Shown here one piece after another: positions 1-8,523 of a stretch of 17,307 nucleotides of DNA. Numbering within the stretch: the stretch's first letter is position 1; every line of letters begins with the position of its first letter. This DNA comes from Deinococcus ruber (GTDB lineage: Bacteria; Deinococcota; Deinococci; Deinococcales; Deinococcaceae), in NCBI RefSeq assembly GCF_014648095.1, contig NZ_BMQL01000074.1, forward strand, positions 1-17,307. The letters run 5' to 3'. A program made the position numbers and the translations under genes. The notes under the pieces were generated by a model. The model worked only from the letters and a program-made list of their open reading frames with translations. It had not been told where the DNA came from and did no database searches.

Positions 1-23
1 AGGCAGCGCGGAACGCGCTGCCT
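1..23. repeat. Perfect hairpin at the window edge
   Basis: Positions 1-10 (AGGCAGCGCG) pair perfectly with 14-23 across a GAA loop, giving a GC-rich 10-bp stem. No T-run follows on the plus strand, and what lies to the left is outside the window. It could be the terminator of a gene ending just upstream, or an intergenic repeat unit; the sequence alone does not decide. Confidence 0.5.
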
Positions 24-311
24 GTCGTGTGTGGTGCCAGTGGCGTGTTGAGAGCACCTCGTGACTGAGGTGCTCATCGTCCAGCAGACGATACGCTGCG
101 TTCACCTCGCCCCAGGAGCCGCATTGTTGAGGGAGAGAGTCTTCTGGAGAAGCAGCGAAAGCCGTCCCAATGCTGACGGCTCGTCTTGTCCTACGGACAT
201 CCCCGAGGTCAAGGTCACCCCATTGCTCCTCTGCCCATTGCGGAGCATTCAGCCAAGTGCTGTCCATTCCCTAGTTTGCATCACTTATGGGTAACGATCA
301 GGCCTTTAGGC

Positions 312-580
312 ATGGGGTATGTCACTCTCGACAACCAGGTGCTCAAAGAGGTCGTCGCAAAAGAAGAGTGAACACCGAGGCGTCGCCGCAGTTCCAGACG
401 CCGCCGAAACGGCAGATGGTGGACTTCGTGCGACAGTGCTTCGCAGTTCCAGAAGGGCGCACTTGGCACAGGCTGGGAGCCTTTCCGCGCTTCACTCGCG
501 TACGACGCACCACGCCCTCCAGGCTGAAGCTCACCTCACCTTGGATACACGAGCGTTGCGCCGTCTTTGACCCTTTTTTC
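312..580 (+). pseudogene. Degraded IS3-family transposase remnant (OrfA tail and OrfB start)
   Basis: The frame from 312 to 371 reads MGYVTLDNQVLKEVVAKEE followed by TGA. This resembles the conserved end of IS3-family OrfA proteins (the LTLDNQxLKExLxKK motif). The stop overlaps a GTG at 368-370 as GTGA, the usual OrfA/OrfB junction style. The next frame then reads KRQMVDFVRQCFAVPEGR and later TTPSRLKLTSPWIHER, which looks like the start of OrfB (KRxxVxFxRxxxxVsERRACR, then an alpha-helical HER region). After about 580 the resemblance disappears, and no DDE core is visible. The N-terminal OrfA helix-turn-helix is also absent upstream of 312. This is therefore a short, decayed scrap, not a functional element. 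Recognition is from memory of family motifs, so the exact subgroup is not claimed. Confidence 0.5.
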
Positions 581-1212
581 AACCTCTGGGCGTGTGGTCT
601 GCACCCAGGTTCTCACGGCCTGCCTGTTCTGTTCCAGCGCACTCTTGCTGGGTTGTCGAGAGGAGAAGCCGAGACGCTGGAGGCGCTCCTGTCATCAACA
701 GCCCCGAGACCGTGACCGCCCTGCACCAAATGCTCGTATGCCCTGCGCAACCGTTCCCTCGACACCATCCCGCAAGCTGTACCGTTTTCGCCGCATCGGC
801 GGCCTGTGCAGTGCTCGGAGTCACCCGAGGGCCCCGTATGATATCTGAGGCGGCAATATGAGTTTCCTCGATCGTGTTGCTGATCGCGTACAGCGTGCCC
901 TGCTCGGACAGGGCGTGCAGTCATGGCGGCTCGAACACATCCGAATCATACGGAATCGAACAAAACTCTCTGAGTTTTGGCGAGCCAGGGTTCCCACCTA
1001 TCAGGGAAGTGAAAGGGAATCTGGGCGGTGTTTCCAGATTCGCTAGAATCGGAGCAAACGTGTATCACAGGTCGCTGATGGCGTTCGAGGCGCCCAAACC
1101 ACAGGTCTTGTGCGTGTCGAATGCCTTGTCTGTCTTCTGGCAGGGACGACGTTCGGTCTGCCGACAGCTTGTGCCTGCCAGAACGACGCACTCTCCAGAA
1201 TATCTGGGCCGA
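581..1212. other. Gene-free stretch, probably degenerate sequence
   Basis: I see no convincing gene here. Open frames on both strands are short, overlap each other, lack good ribosome binding sites and have no recognisable domains. A minus-strand segment around 830-905 (reading GTLYAISNTIEETHIAASD) looks protein-like in composition but is bounded by a stop codon just upstream. It may be a relic of an older gene. Given the decayed IS3 scrap to the left, this is most simply read as a mutational graveyard. Confidence 0.4.
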
Positions 1213-2349
1213 TCAGGGCAGGGCGGGCCGCTGGGTCAGCCGGTCCCAGCGCAGCACCTGACCCGTCCCGGGGGCCGCCGCGCCGTTCACGGTGAGGAAC
1301 GCGTCGCCCTGCGCGTTGAAGGTGATGGACGTGGGCGTGTTTAGGCCCGTGAGCACCGTTTCTTTGACACCCCCGGCCTTGATCCTGACGATGGCCCCGG
1401 TGCCCGGCGTCGGCCCCATCGCCCCGAAGGTTCCCAGTTCCACGGCATAGAGGTTGCCGTCCGGCCCGGCCCGCAGATCGGTGACGGTGGTGAGGCCGGT
1501 GGCGTAGTCGCTGCGGCTGCTGTCCTGCGCGACACGCACCACCTTGCCGGCACCGGGCAGGAAGGGGTAGCCAGGCAGCAATGAAACGTAGGCGCTGCCG
1601 TCGTTCAGGAACGCGATGCCGGTGGGCACCGCCTGCGACACCGGGGGCGTGTTGGCGGGGGGGTTGACATTGGCGACCGGATCGAAGACCGTGACGAGAG
1701 AGACGGTTCCGGTCGCGGGATCGACGCGTAGCAGATCGTTGCCCCCGGCATCTGCGACCCAGAGCTGACCGTCCGGTCCGGCGGCCAGGGCGTAGGGATG
1801 GCTGTCCGCGCCCTGTTTGTCTGGATCGTTCGTCGATTCGTAGGCCCACAGATTGCCGACATCGGTGAGGGTGGCTCCCAGCCGAACCAGTGTCCCGACA
1901 TGTGCTGGCTGCTGAATGCTGGCCCCGGCAATCCAGTGGCCGCTCGACACGTACATCTGACCACCAAGCTCGGTGAGGCGGCTGGCCCCGCTGGTGTCGG
2001 TGCCCTCCCGTTCGGAGGGCACCAGCGCCACGGTGCTGCGCTGGCCGGAAGGACTGACGCGAATGACGGCCGCCGTCATGCCGGTATGGGCCGTGGTGGG
2101 GCCGCCTCCATCTGGGCCGCCGGGCACCGTATACGTGTCCGGGCCGCCTGTGCCCGAGTCGGTGATGTACAGCGCGCCGTCGCTGCTCAGAAAGACGCCC
2201 TGCGGCGAGTTCAGGTGATCGGCCACCACCAGTCCGGCGGCAGGGGTGGTCTGGACAGGGGTCAGCCCGCAGGCGGAGAGCAAGGTAGTGCCCGAAAAGA
2301 GAATGGCCACTGAAAGGGAAAACCGGTTGAGGGGAGCGCGCTTTGACAT
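1213..2349 (-). CDS. ScyD/ScyE-like beta-propeller lipoprotein
   Basis: This encodes a 378-residue secreted lipoprotein. The N-terminus is a lysine/arginine-containing signal peptide with a hydrophobic core ending in the lipobox LSAC (cysteine at about residue 27), so it should be lipid-anchored outside the cytoplasm. The rest has repeated blade-like motifs typical of six-bladed NHL/SMP-30-type propellers: SPQGVFLSSDGALYITDSG, ALAAGPDGQLWVADAGGN, PTGIAFLNDGSAYVSLLPG, TDLRAGPDGNLYAVELG and SITFNAQGDAFLTVNG. The PTGIA...PGAGKVVRV stretch is characteristic of the ScyD/ScyE family. That family is named from scytonemin clusters of cyanobacteria but is widespread elsewhere with unknown function, so no scytonemin role is implied. 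A longer frame reaches 2418. I chose ATG at 2349 because an AAGGAGA site precedes it and the signal peptide starts right there. It stands alone, divergent from the membrane gene at 3006. Confidence 0.88.
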   Translation of the reverse strand: MSKRAPLNRFSLSVAILFSGTTLLSACGLTPVQTTPAAGLVVADHLNSPQGVFLSSDGALYITDSGTGGPDTYTVPGGPDGGGPTTAHTGMTAAVIRVSPSGQRSTVALVPSEREGTDTSGASRLTELGGQMYVSSGHWIAGASIQQPAHVGTLVRLGATLTDVGNLWAYESTNDPDKQGADSHPYALAAGPDGQLWVADAGGNDLLRVDPATGTVSLVTVFDPVANVNPPANTPPVSQAVPTGIAFLNDGSAYVSLLPGYPFLPGAGKVVRVAQDSSRSDYATGLTTVTDLRAGPDGNLYAVELGTFGAMGPTPGTGAIVRIKAGGVKETVLTGLNTPTSITFNAQGDAFLTVNGAAAPGTGQVLRWDRLTQRPALP

Positions 2350-2992
2350 GATGTCTCCTTGAAAATCGGAAGAGGACGCAGGCCGCGCGGGAAGAGGCAG
2401 CGAATGAACGCCGCCCATCAGATCCCTGGAGCGCTGTGTGTTCCGTCCGTTGTGCGGGCAGGGCCGAATGGTCAGATACGCTGAGCGGGACTGGAGCGTC
2501 CGTCCGAACGTCGCCGATGAGAGGCGGCATGCTCAGACTCCCGCCGGATCGACACCCCGGGGGCGACGTGCTGCGCGCGACAGGGCAAAGCCATTTCTTG
2601 GAAACGATGATCCGGCGCTTCCATCCGAACATCCCCGGACGCTTCGACGGTCTGCTGTCTGTTTTCACAGCCCCACCGTAGTTGGAGCACAGTGATTGGG
2701 AAATGACAGGGGCCGCCAGGAAATCAGTTCCCGAACAGCCCTGGCTCCGTCAGACGCCGCCTGTTCGCCTTGGAATGTAGGTTCACGGTTGAACCGTTGC
2801 CCCGGCCACCCCGATGCTTTGCCGACCGGCTGTGTCGTCTGCGTCCAAAAGCGGCTTGAGGAAGCAAGATTCCTCTCGGTTCCACTTCCATCATCTGTCA
2901 GCCACGCTGCTTCTGCCACGGTATGTGCAGAGCGGGAACCATACGCCCGCCTGGCCCGGAGCAACCGCATAGTGAGGCCCGGGGCTTTTTCA
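2350..2992. other. Intergenic region between divergent genes
   Basis: About 640 bases separate the divergent lipoprotein and membrane protein genes, and promoters for both should lie here. No clear -35/-10 pair stands out on either strand. Two short inverted repeats are visible. GGTTCA at 2780-2785 pairs with TGAACC at 2790-2795 (4-base spacer), and GAGGAA at 2858-2863 pairs with TTCCTC at 2870-2875 (6-base spacer). Either could be an operator, but both are short enough to occur by chance. Frames here are short, overlapping and unlike known proteins. Confidence 0.4.
2354..2360 (-). promoter_or_regulatory. Ribosome binding site fixing the start of the ScyD/ScyE-like gene
   Basis: On the minus strand AAGGAGA lies four bases upstream of the ATG at 2349-2347. 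It decides between this start and the further upstream ATG at 2418, which would put a non-signal-like extension before the signal peptide. Confidence 0.75.
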
Positions 2993-3005
2993 AAGGAGGT
3001 TTTGA

Positions 3006-3557
3006 ATGTCCAGTCTGTACAACACCCTGCTCTTTGTTCATATCGTCTCGGCCATCCTGCTGTTCGTGGTAGAGGGAATCACGGCCTTTGCCCTGCGTGA
3101 GTTGCGCGCCGCGCCGCATCAGGAGGCAGCTCGGCAGGCGCTGGCCCGCGTGCAGGCGATGGCCCTCTTGGGCAAGCTGACACCCCTCGTCGTGCTGCTG
3201 AGTGCCTTGGGTCTGTGCGCCCTCGCCTGGGGCTTCAAGACGCCTTGGGTGCTGCTGTCCCTGGTGGGCTTCGTGGGCATTGCCGTGCTGGTACAGGTGG
3301 TCGATCATCCCCGGCTGCTCCGCCTGAAGCACCTGCTCGGCGACGACTTGCCCTTCCAGCAGCTCCGGCCTGTCCTGACCGATCCGGTGTTGCGGCGTGC
3401 GGTTCGAGTACGCCTCAGCCTGCTGCTCTGGCTCGTCTTCCTGATGACCGTCAAACCGGCGCTGCTGCTCGGCCTGGGGACCCTGTTGCTGTTCGGGGTG
3501 GGGACACTGCTGTTACCGATCACGACAGAACCTGCCCCTGCCTCCCTGCCGACTTGA
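3006..3557 (+). CDS. Small integral membrane protein of unknown function
   Basis: This encodes a 183-residue, strongly hydrophobic protein with about four or five membrane helices. They lie roughly at residues 5-27, 57-78, 80-102 and 136-175; the last stretch is long enough for two passes. The N-terminus (LYNTLLFVHIVSAILLFVVEG) has the helix with an early histidine seen in DUF2269-like and related cytochrome-b-like membrane families. I cannot assign a family firmly. A charged cytoplasmic or periplasmic segment (HPRLLRLKHLLGDD and the following 25 residues) separates the middle and last helices. The start is well supported: AAAGGAGGT ends five bases before the ATG. The next gene, the large regulator, follows 259 bases later on the same strand, so co-transcription is possible but not shown. 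Confidence 0.8.
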   Translation: MSSLYNTLLFVHIVSAILLFVVEGITAFALRELRAAPHQEAARQALARVQAMALLGKLTPLVVLLSALGLCALAWGFKTPWVLLSLVGFVGIAVLVQVVDHPRLLRLKHLLGDDLPFQQLRPVLTDPVLRRAVRVRLSLLLWLVFLMTVKPALLLGLGTLLLFGVGTLLLPITTEPAPASLPT

Positions 3558-3816
3558 CCCGGCCTCTCTCCAGGGAGGTTCGCCCGGCATCACCCGTCTG
3601 TGTCGCTGCTTTTCGTCCTCACCGCCTAGCTCCTGGTTGTGGAAGTTCCAGTGGCGCGGGCGGTGGCATCTCTGAATGAGCGGGCGAACATCGAGAGGGT
3701 CACCTTCTCCCGCCTCTCCCCGGAGGGCTGCCACCCATTCTGGACGCTCAGCCCGCCGTGAGAACCGGCAGAACTCGACAAAGCCTGGGCAGTGACTCTG
3801 GTAAGCTGCAAGGATC

Positions 3817-6800
3817 ATGCCGACATCTTCGTGGCATCTGTCCCTGCTCGGTGTCCCGCAGTTGCGTTCCCCGGCGAACCAGGTGATTCGCTGTGACGGC
3901 AAACCCATGGCGCTGCTGGCGCTTCTCAGCCTCGAAGGCCGGATCAGTCGCGTCCGTCTCGCCGACCTGCTGTGGCCCGGCGTGAGCGAAACAACTGGCC
4001 GCAACAACCTGGTGAATCTGCTGCGGCGTTTACGACAGAAACTCGGAACCGAAGTCTGGATAAGTGGAGACAGTCTCGCCCTGTCGCCCGAGGTGGAGGT
4101 CGACGTGTTGAGGTTGCTGGCAAACGGCTCCGAGCAGGCGCCGCCGGGAACTGGCAGACTCTTGGAAGGGTACGACTGGCCCGACTTGCCGGACTTCTTC
4201 GACTGGCTGCTGGCCTGGCGCGCGCGGCTGGACGCGCTCTGGATCCGACAGACGATGAAGCTGAGCGCCCATCTGGAAGCTCAGCAGCGTTACTCGGGGG
4301 CGCTGGAGGCGGCCCGGCACGCTCTGACCTTCGATCCACTGTCTGAAGAAGTCCACCGGTCGGTGATGCGACTCCTGTATCTCGGTGGCGATCCGGCTGC
4401 AGCCCAACAGGCGTACGAAGCGTGCTGTGCGGTGCTGCACACGCACCTGAAAACCGAGCCGATGCCTCAGACGCGCGAACTGATGAACCGCATCCGACAG
4501 GGCCTCCTCACGTCGTCAGACGGTGCGGGTCAGACCCGCCCGCTCAGCGCACCACCCCCGAAGCTGCGCGCCACGCGGTTGATTGGCCGGGAGCATGAAT
4601 GGGCACGTATGGAACAGGCCTGGACGCAAGGGCAAACGATCTTCCTGGTGGGTGAGGCAGGATCGGGGAAATCTCGATTGGCCGCCGAGTTCGTGGCGCG
4701 GAAAGGAGAGGGTCTGCTGTTCGAAGGTCGACCTGGCGACATCACGGTGCCGTTTGCCTCGGCCACGCGCGTCATGCGCCGTGTGCTGAGCGGATTGAAC
4801 GTGGACCTGTTGCCCGGCGAACTGCGAGACCGTCTGGCACGCCTGCTGCCGGAAGTGCAGGCAGGGCCATCTGCCACGAATGCTGGTGTGCCCGCTCCTG
4901 CTCCGGCCACACCGCAGCAGGAGCGGGCACAGCTCCAGGACGCTCTCCAGACGCTGCTGGTGCGGGGCCTGTCGAACAAGGTCGCCCTGATCGCTGATGA
5001 CCTTCAGTACAGTGACGACGCCTCCATCGAGGTCTGCCTGGAGCTGGCAGCCATGAATGTTCTGGGGAACGTTCCGGGTGACAGGTCAGCGGCGCGTCCC
5101 ACCATCGTCTGCTATCGACCGGCCGAGCTGGCCAGCACCCACCGAGCAGCACTTGCCCAGCTCGTCAAGTCCGGGGACGCGGTGCAGATCGAGATCGTGC
5201 CGCTGTCCGAAGTGCAGGTACGCGAACTGCTCGGCGGCCTGCCCGTACCGAACGTACAAGCACTCGTAGAGCCGATCATGCACCTGAGTGGCGGCAACCC
5301 GATGCACGTGCTCGAAGCGGCCCGCCACCTGATCGAGCGACGTGACGGTGGAGCGCAGGCGGGCCTGCCGCCCCGGCTGGAACTCCTGATGACCATGCGG
5401 CTGGAACGGCTTCCGGCTGTCGCGCTTTCAGTCGCGCGGGCGGCCAGCGTGCTGCAACACGACTTCACGCCGGAGCAGGTGGCCGAGATGCTGGATCTGC
5501 CGCTCCTTGAGACCGCCGCTGCGTGGGATGAGTTGACCCGTGCCGAATTGGTGGCGGGAGAGCGCTTCAGTCATGACTTGGTGGCCGAGGTGATTCTCGG
5601 GCACATCCCGGTCGTGGTCAAACGCTTGCTCCACCGCGCGGCTGCCCGGACGCTGGCCGGGGCGGGGGCCGCTCCAGCGCGTGTGGCCCGGCAGTGGCTG
5701 GACGGCGGTGAGCAGCTCAGTGCCGCACCCTGGCTGCTGCAAGCCGTGTCCGCCGCGCAGCGCCTGTTCCGGCACCGTGAGGCAGTGGGGTTCGCCGCGC
5801 AGGCCGCCCAGATTCTGGAAGCCGCAGGACGCAGAGAAGAAGCCTATGACGCCTGGATTCAACGCGCTCACCTGCTCGCCGACCTCGAAGATCAGGATAC
5901 AGAGCAGATCAGGGCCGTGCAGGATCTCCACCGAACGGCGGTCAGCGTTTCCCAGCAGGCCCAGGCATATCTGCTGGAGGCGCGGCTGCACTTCAAATCT
6001 GGGGATGCCTCCAGTATGGTGCGGGCCAGTGAGCAGGGATTGACGCTGGCTCGGTCGCAGCCGAACGTTCATCTCGAAGGTGAACTTCAGGAGGTGCTCG
6101 GCATGGCCCTCCTCGTGGCCCGGCAACCGATCCGATCCGCCGCCGCCTGGACTCGGCTGCTAGAGCTGGGACAGATGTTGACCGACGAGCGATTTCAAGC
6201 GAGTGCCCAAGAGGGACTGGGGTATCTCCTGTCCTTCACTCAGCCAGCATCAGCCCCCTGGCATTACGAGCAGGCCGAACAAGGGTTTGTCACGCTCGGC
6301 GATCCCGCCCGGGCTGCGACCTCCGCTCAAAAAGCGTCGCTGCTGGCCTTTCAGCACGGCAACATTCCCAGCGCGATTCAGATCCTCTTGCGGGCACAGG
6401 GGTACGTGGCTCCGCTGGAAGGCCATAACGTCACCAAATTATTGCTCGCCGAAAGCCTGAGCCGGGCGTGGCTGGCCCAGGAGGAATACACCCTGGCCCT
6501 TGACACACTTGACCAGGCCGAAGAAACGCACGGCCTGCCCAGCCTCTCACGTTCAGGCGCTGTGGCGCTGCACCGTGCGCTGATCCTCACGCGCCTCGGG
6601 GCCACCGAACAGGCCCGGCAGCTTCTTGAGCCTCTGCTGAATTCAACACAATTTCCCAACAACATGAAGCTTCAGCTCAAGTTGACGTGGGGAAACGTGC
6701 TGCGCATGTTGGGACAAACGCGGGAGGCACATCTGGTCTGTGAGCAGGCGCTCGCCTTGCTGGCAACGCAGGATCAGGCCCATTCGCGGGTACGTCTGGC

Positions 6801-7170
6801 ACTCCTTCAGTCTCTGCTCGCGCCGCTCCACTGCCGGGACGAGATACTGTCCTCAGCTTTACGTATCTGCCGTCAGCATAAATTTCGCGCGCTAGAGGCA
6901 GCCGTACAGGTTCGTTTGTGCGCGTCGGCGCTGGAGTGTGGTCACGCACCGACTGAACTTCCTGACGCATTACCCGATGCGACCGAAGTCGGCCCGGAGG
7001 AACTGTGGTCGGTGAGGCTCATCAACCTGCGCCGAGAGAACGCCGATGCTGCTCACCTCCTGGCCATGGAGGAACGTGCCCGGGCGTGGCTGGAGACGGT
7101 GTCTCGACGTGTGCCAAGCACCTACCTCGCTCACTTCATACACACGCGTGGCCGATTCCTTGCAGAATGA
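3817..7170 (+). CDS. AfsR/SARP-type regulator: winged helix, BTAD, AAA ATPase, TPR-like tail
   Basis: This 1117-residue protein has the classic large-SARP layout. Residues about 1-95 are an OmpR-like winged helix (LLALLSLEGRISRVRLADLLW then NNLVNLLRRLRQKLG). Residues about 96-228 are the alpha-helical bacterial transcriptional activation domain (BTAD), ending with a QAYEACCAVLHTHLKTEP motif. An AAA/STAND-type ATPase begins near 255 (LIGREHEWARME). It has a Walker A of GEAGSGKS at 279-286 and a Walker B around 389-395 (VALIADD). From about 640 onward, helical repeats such as HREAVGFAAQAAQILEAAGR and TRLGATEQARQLLEPLLN indicate TPR-like sensing repeats. By analogy with AfsR and MalT-like regulators, it probably binds DNA and uses nucleotide-dependent switching controlled by the repeat domain. 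Target and signal are unknown. The ribosome binding site (AAGGA) is unusually close to the ATG. The 259 bases before it hold no convincing gene. Confidence 0.92.
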   Translation: MPTSSWHLSLLGVPQLRSPANQVIRCDGKPMALLALLSLEGRISRVRLADLLWPGVSETTGRNNLVNLLRRLRQKLGTEVWISGDSLALSPEVEVDVLRLLANGSEQAPPGTGRLLEGYDWPDLPDFFDWLLAWRARLDALWIRQTMKLSAHLEAQQRYSGALEAARHALTFDPLSEEVHRSVMRLLYLGGDPAAAQQAYEACCAVLHTHLKTEPMPQTRELMNRIRQGLLTSSDGAGQTRPLSAPPPKLRATRLIGREHEWARMEQAWTQGQTIFLVGEAGSGKSRLAAEFVARKGEGLLFEGRPGDITVPFASATRVMRRVLSGLNVDLLPGELRDRLARLLPEVQAGPSATNAGVPAPAPATPQQERAQLQDALQTLLVRGLSNKVALIADDLQYSDDASIEVCLELAAMNVLGNVPGDRSAARPTIVCYRPAELASTHRAALAQLVKSGDAVQIEIVPLSEVQVRELLGGLPVPNVQALVEPIMHLSGGNPMHVLEAARHLIERRDGGAQAGLPPRLELLMTMRLERLPAVALSVARAASVLQHDFTPEQVAEMLDLPLLETAAAWDELTRAELVAGERFSHDLVAEVILGHIPVVVKRLLHRAAARTLAGAGAAPARVARQWLDGGEQLSAAPWLLQAVSAAQRLFRHREAVGFAAQAAQILEAAGRREEAYDAWIQRAHLLADLEDQDTEQIRAVQDLHRTAVSVSQQAQAYLLEARLHFKSGDASSMVRASEQGLTLARSQPNVHLEGELQEVLGMALLVARQPIRSAAAWTRLLELGQMLTDERFQASAQEGLGYLLSFTQPASAPWHYEQAEQGFVTLGDPARAATSAQKASLLAFQHGNIPSAIQILLRAQGYVAPLEGHNVTKLLLAESLSRAWLAQEEYTLALDTLDQAEETHGLPSLSRSGAVALHRALILTRLGATEQARQLLEPLLNSTQFPNNMKLQLKLTWGNVLRMLGQTREAHLVCEQALALLATQDQAHSRVRLALLQSLLAPLHCRDEILSSALRICRQHKFRALEAAVQVRLCASALECGHAPTELPDALPDATEVGPEELWSVRLINLRRENADAAHLLAMEERARAWLETVSRRVPSTYLAHFIHTRGRFLAE

Positions 7171-7199
7171 AGGAGGTCAGAAGTCACCCGCTCTTTGTA

Positions 7200-7216
7200 G
7201 TTGGGCGCTCCCCAAC
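7200..7216 (+). terminator. Short stem-loop after the regulator gene
   Basis: GTTGGG (7200-7205) pairs with CCCAAC (7211-7216) around a CGCTC loop, 29 bases after the regulator stop codon. No T-run follows, so termination is only possible, not shown. The following GNAT gene has its own strong ribosome binding site. Confidence 0.25.
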
Positions 7217-7255
7217 ACCGTGTCTCTCGAGGTCGGTTGTATGCAAGGATGACAC

Positions 7256-7657
7256 ATGGTCCGCTCTACCAATGACCCGACTCTTGTGACGCGTGAACAG
7301 GTGGAAGGCTTCTTCATTGGCTGGCCGAACCCGCCGCAGCCAGAAACCCTACTGCGTCTTCTTCAAGGCAGCTACCGCGTCATATTGGCACTTGATGGGG
7401 ACCAGGTGGTTGGATTCGTGACCGCAATCAGCGATGGGGTTCTCAGCGCGTACATACCGCTGCTTGAGGTACTGCCAAGTCACCAGGGGCGCGGTATTGG
7501 TACCGAGCTCACCCGCCGGATACTGGACGACCTCACCAACCTCTATATGATCGACGTGATGTGTGACAAGGAGGTCGCCCCTTTCTATGAGCGCTTGGGA
7601 CTGCGCCGGGCGACCGGCGTGATCCGCCGAAATTATTCCAGGCAGTCGGGCGAGTGA
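7256..7657 (+). CDS. GNAT-family N-acetyltransferase
   Basis: This 133-residue protein has the compact GNAT fold layout. A central strand (YRVILALDGDQVVGFVTAI) is followed by the acetyl-CoA binding motif A, LEVLPSHQGRGIGTEL, at about residues 63-78. The Q-G-R-G-I-G signature there contacts the cofactor pyrophosphate. The end of the protein carries the typical motif B, KEVAPFYERLGLRRATG. GNAT enzymes move an acetyl group from acetyl-CoA to an amine on a small molecule or protein; nothing here identifies the acceptor. It is a little short for the family but complete. The start is supported by AAGGA six bases upstream. It lies 85 bases after the regulator gene, so the two may or may not be linked. 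Confidence 0.85.
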   Translation: MVRSTNDPTLVTREQVEGFFIGWPNPPQPETLLRLLQGSYRVILALDGDQVVGFVTAISDGVLSAYIPLLEVLPSHQGRGIGTELTRRILDDLTNLYMIDVMCDKEVAPFYERLGLRRATGVIRRNYSRQSGE

Positions 7658-7805
7658 CCACATAGTGCTACCTGCGTGAGTCGAAGACAGGTGACGAGGC
7701 GTAGCCCCGGAGCAGCAGCATACCGTCCCACTCATGCTGTGGAAAGCAAGGTAGTGACAGATGGATGCGGGTATCCAGAGACGGCACCTGCAGGGAGGCG
7801 TCAGC

Positions 7806-8432
7806 ATGACAGACAGTCGATTGGGCTGGAAAAAGGAGCGGCAACAACGCTGTGCAGAGGTGCTCATATGGATACGCAGCCGCACACCAGGGCTGGCGGT
7901 GCCTTCTGCTCTGTCCCTAGGACGCAAGGCAGCGTACGTGGGTGGGTCTGGTGCGGCCCTGCTCCTGAGCTTGATAGTGACGGGGACGACGCTCGCAGCT
8001 GCATCACTCAATACGTTCTGCAATCCGCGGTTCGGGTACTGCGTGTCGGTCCCGTCTTCTCTGATCGCGCTGCCGCCCCCTGAAAATGGCGATGGACAAA
8101 CTTGGCAGAGCCGGGACAGGCAGGTGCAGGTGCTGGCGTGGGGATCGTACAGTCCAGCGGTTCTGAATCTGAACACGCCGCACGCAGCGATGGTATGGCT
8201 CGTGAGCGCCGAGCAGCAGAACGGTTCGCGCGTGACGTACCGGTTTGTGGGTTCAAACCGGGTCGTGCTCAGCGGGTTTACCAGGTCGGGGCAGGTGTTC
8301 TACCAGCTAGTACGGGTACGAGCGGGCAGCGAATCGGGGGTACGGATTGAGTACGCGCCGCGCCTTAAAGCGGTCTGGGACGCGCGGGCAGCTCAGATTG
8401 CAGCGACGCTCACGCCGCCCAATGCGCTCTGA
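7806..8432 (+). CDS. Exported or membrane-anchored hypothetical protein
   Basis: This 208-residue protein has a basic N-terminal region and one hydrophobic helix at about residues 41-66 (AAYVGGSGAALLLSLIVTG and following). After it comes an extracytoplasmic domain. That domain opens with NTFCNPRFGYCVSVPSSL and contains PPENGDGQTWQSRD and VLAWGSY. The pattern 'NxRFGYxVxxP ... PPENGDGxxWxSxD' recurs in conserved hypothetical exported proteins of several phyla; I know no function for it. Two cysteines ten residues or less apart (residues 72 and 79) could form a disulfide. I chose ATG 7806 over ATG 7761 because GGGAGGCG precedes it. A GTG at 7899 would give a cleaner signal peptide and remains an alternative. 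Codon use matches the neighbours. Confidence 0.7.
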   Translation: MTDSRLGWKKERQQRCAEVLIWIRSRTPGLAVPSALSLGRKAAYVGGSGAALLLSLIVTGTTLAAASLNTFCNPRFGYCVSVPSSLIALPPPENGDGQTWQSRDRQVQVLAWGSYSPAVLNLNTPHAAMVWLVSAEQQNGSRVTYRFVGSNRVVLSGFTRSGQVFYQLVRVRAGSESGVRIEYAPRLKAVWDARAAQIAATLTPPNAL

Positions 8433-8523
8433 CCGTTCAGCGCGAGTGGCAGCATGCTTGTTCCCTTCAGCGGCAAGACCTTGTGTCTCGTTGAGATTCG
8501 CGAGAGGGTAGTACGCCCAGCAC

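Noticed and set aside
690..780. Possible solute-binding-protein remnant (PVINSPETVTALHQ)
   Set aside because: Only about 14 residues look familiar; extending it needs a frameshift and gives no further motifs.
567..848. Lipoprotein-like N-terminus (ACLFCSSALLLGCREE) on the plus strand
   Set aside because: The sequence turns into Arg/Pro-rich noise right after the apparent lipobox, with no ribosome binding site; chance hydrophobic run.
1043..2668. 541-codon minus-strand frame covering the ScyD/ScyE-like gene
   Set aside because: It is out of frame with the propeller motifs; the translation is Arg/Pro/Gly-rich and lacks any domain.
3558..3816. Minus-strand coding fragment (DVRPLIQRCHRPRHWNFHNQEL)
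   Set aside because: Looks mildly protein-like but has no family I recognise and no start signal; left as non-coding.
5428..6126. 232-codon minus-strand frame inside the regulator
   Set aside because: Antisense shadow of the TPR-like region, where the sense strand has clear motifs.
7349..8176. 275-codon minus-strand frame over the GNAT and hypothetical genes
   Set aside because: The sense-strand genes have ribosome binding sites and a recognisable GNAT motif; the antisense product has none.
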